Source of the DNA: an uncultured Solirubrobacterales bacterium
GTDB lineage: Bacteria; Actinomycetota; Thermoleophilia; Solirubrobacterales; Solirubrobacteraceae
DNA length: 12,969 nucleotides
Direction of reading: 5' to 3'
NCBI GenBank assembly: GCA_903953065.1
Contig: CAJBIG010000108.1
Location: forward strand, 1 to 12,969
The translations under genes were made by a program, and so were the position numbers. Shown one piece after another: positions 12,654-12,969 of this stretch. The first letter of the stretch is position 1. Every line of letters begins with the position of its first letter. The notes beneath the pieces were generated by a model. The model was not told the origin of the DNA. It was given only the letters and a program-made list of their open reading frames with translations, and ran no database searches.

Positions 12654-12663
12654 CTCTAGCTTG

Positions 12664-12969
12664 ATGACCGACCGCCGCCGCAACTTATTCATTCTGCTGT
12701 TCGTGGCCGGGCTGCTCGTTCTATCCGGGCTTGTGATCGCAACGAAGCCGACCGTGCTCGGCCTCGACCTTAAGGGTGGCGTCTCACTCGTCTACCAAGC
12801 GAAGCCGACCAAGCAGGCGCAGGTAACCACTGAGTCGGTCGATCAAACGATCGAGATCATGCGCAAGCGGATCGACACTCTCGGTGTCGCCGAGCCCGAG
12901 ATTCAGCGCACCGGCGCCGATCAGATCGATGTATCGCTACCAAACGTCACCAACGCAGACCAGGCTGCG
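12664..12969 (+). CDS. secD: Protein translocase subunit SecD, N-terminal part (cut by window edge)
   Basis: The first 102 codons are present and open to the window edge. The N-terminus is cytosolic RRR (positive inside), then a transmembrane helix LFILLFVAGLLVLSGLVIA (about 8-26). Next comes the family hallmark LGLDLKGGVSLVYQA, and the start of the P1 periplasmic/extracytoplasmic region, with TIEIMRKRIDTLGVAEPEIQRTG and QIDVSLP. SecD with SecF uses the proton gradient to pull exported proteins across the membrane through SecYEG. The gene lies 13 bases after the zinc-ribbon/PAS gene. secF is expected just beyond the window. Confidence 0.96.
   Translation, partial: MTDRRRNLFILLFVAGLLVLSGLVIATKPTVLGLDLKGGVSLVYQAKPTKQAQVTTESVDQTIEIMRKRIDTLGVAEPEIQRTGADQIDVSLPNVTNADQAA

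Noticed and set aside
1..12969. A defence island, toxin-antitoxin pair, CRISPR array or prophage
   Set aside because: All genes fit housekeeping, envelope-sugar or regulator roles; no repeats, nucleases of defence type, integrases or transposases were seen.

Overview
The window is a gene-dense, high-GC stretch of chromosome. Every gene is separated by less than about 80 bases or overlaps its neighbour, so there is no gene-free stretch longer than 300 bases. The order pdxS-pdxT ... yebC ... ruvC-ruvA-ruvB ... secD is the backbone known from Actinomycetota. Together with the GC-rich codon use, the scarcity of Shine-Dalgarno sequences and the leaderless-looking starts, it suggests a deep-branching actinomycete, possibly Thermoleophilia/Solirubrobacterales. 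The lineage is inferred; no rRNA or other decisive marker is present.

Layout. Bases 1-752 (minus strand) hold the start of an acyl-CoA dehydrogenase gene and a small unknown gene upstream of it. A sharp palindrome sits in the dehydrogenase promoter. Bases 794-1703 (plus) hold an RpiR-type regulator with an ambiguous start. Bases 1764-3247 hold pdxS and pdxT, the two subunits of pyridoxal 5'-phosphate synthase, overlapping by 4 bases. Bases 3257-4279 hold a GT4 glycosyltransferase that has no ordinary start codon at its natural N-terminus. It converges on, and overlaps, a minus-strand pair: a phosphohexomutase (5301-6674) and a metallo-beta-lactamase-fold hydrolase (4246-5304), coupled by a GTGA overlap. 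Divergent from these, 6749-8457 encodes a glucose-1-phosphate cytidylyltransferase and a CDP-glucose 4,6-dehydratase-like enzyme. Next come yebC (8483-9232), a TetR regulator (9280-9957), the tightly overlapping ruvC-ruvA-ruvB operon (10011-12138), a zinc-ribbon/PAS protein (12201-12650) and the first 102 codons of secD (12664 to the window end).

How the genes work together. The phosphohexomutase can supply glucose-1-phosphate. The cytidylyltransferase would turn it into CDP-glucose and the dehydratase would make CDP-4-keto-6-deoxyglucose. The nearby glycosyltransferase could act on the same envelope glycan, so an envelope-sugar cassette seems to have been inserted between pdxT and yebC. RuvABC resolves Holliday junctions, SecD is part of the protein-export motor, and PdxST makes PLP.

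Most noteworthy. (1) A repeated TANNNT box lies 6-8 bases before the start codons of apparent transcription-unit heads, as expected for leaderless mRNAs. (2) An 18-bp palindrome sits directly against one of these boxes. (3) The glycosyltransferase appears to start at ATA, or has a damaged start. (4) A perfect 11-bp hairpin lies in the convergent 3' overlap. (5) The strongest Shine-Dalgarno in the window points at a reading frame that is not the regulator's. (6) A zinc-ribbon/PAS protein occupies the place where yajC normally precedes secD. I saw no tRNA, rRNA, CRISPR, insertion sequence or attachment site. I did not find a clearly new multi-gene system.
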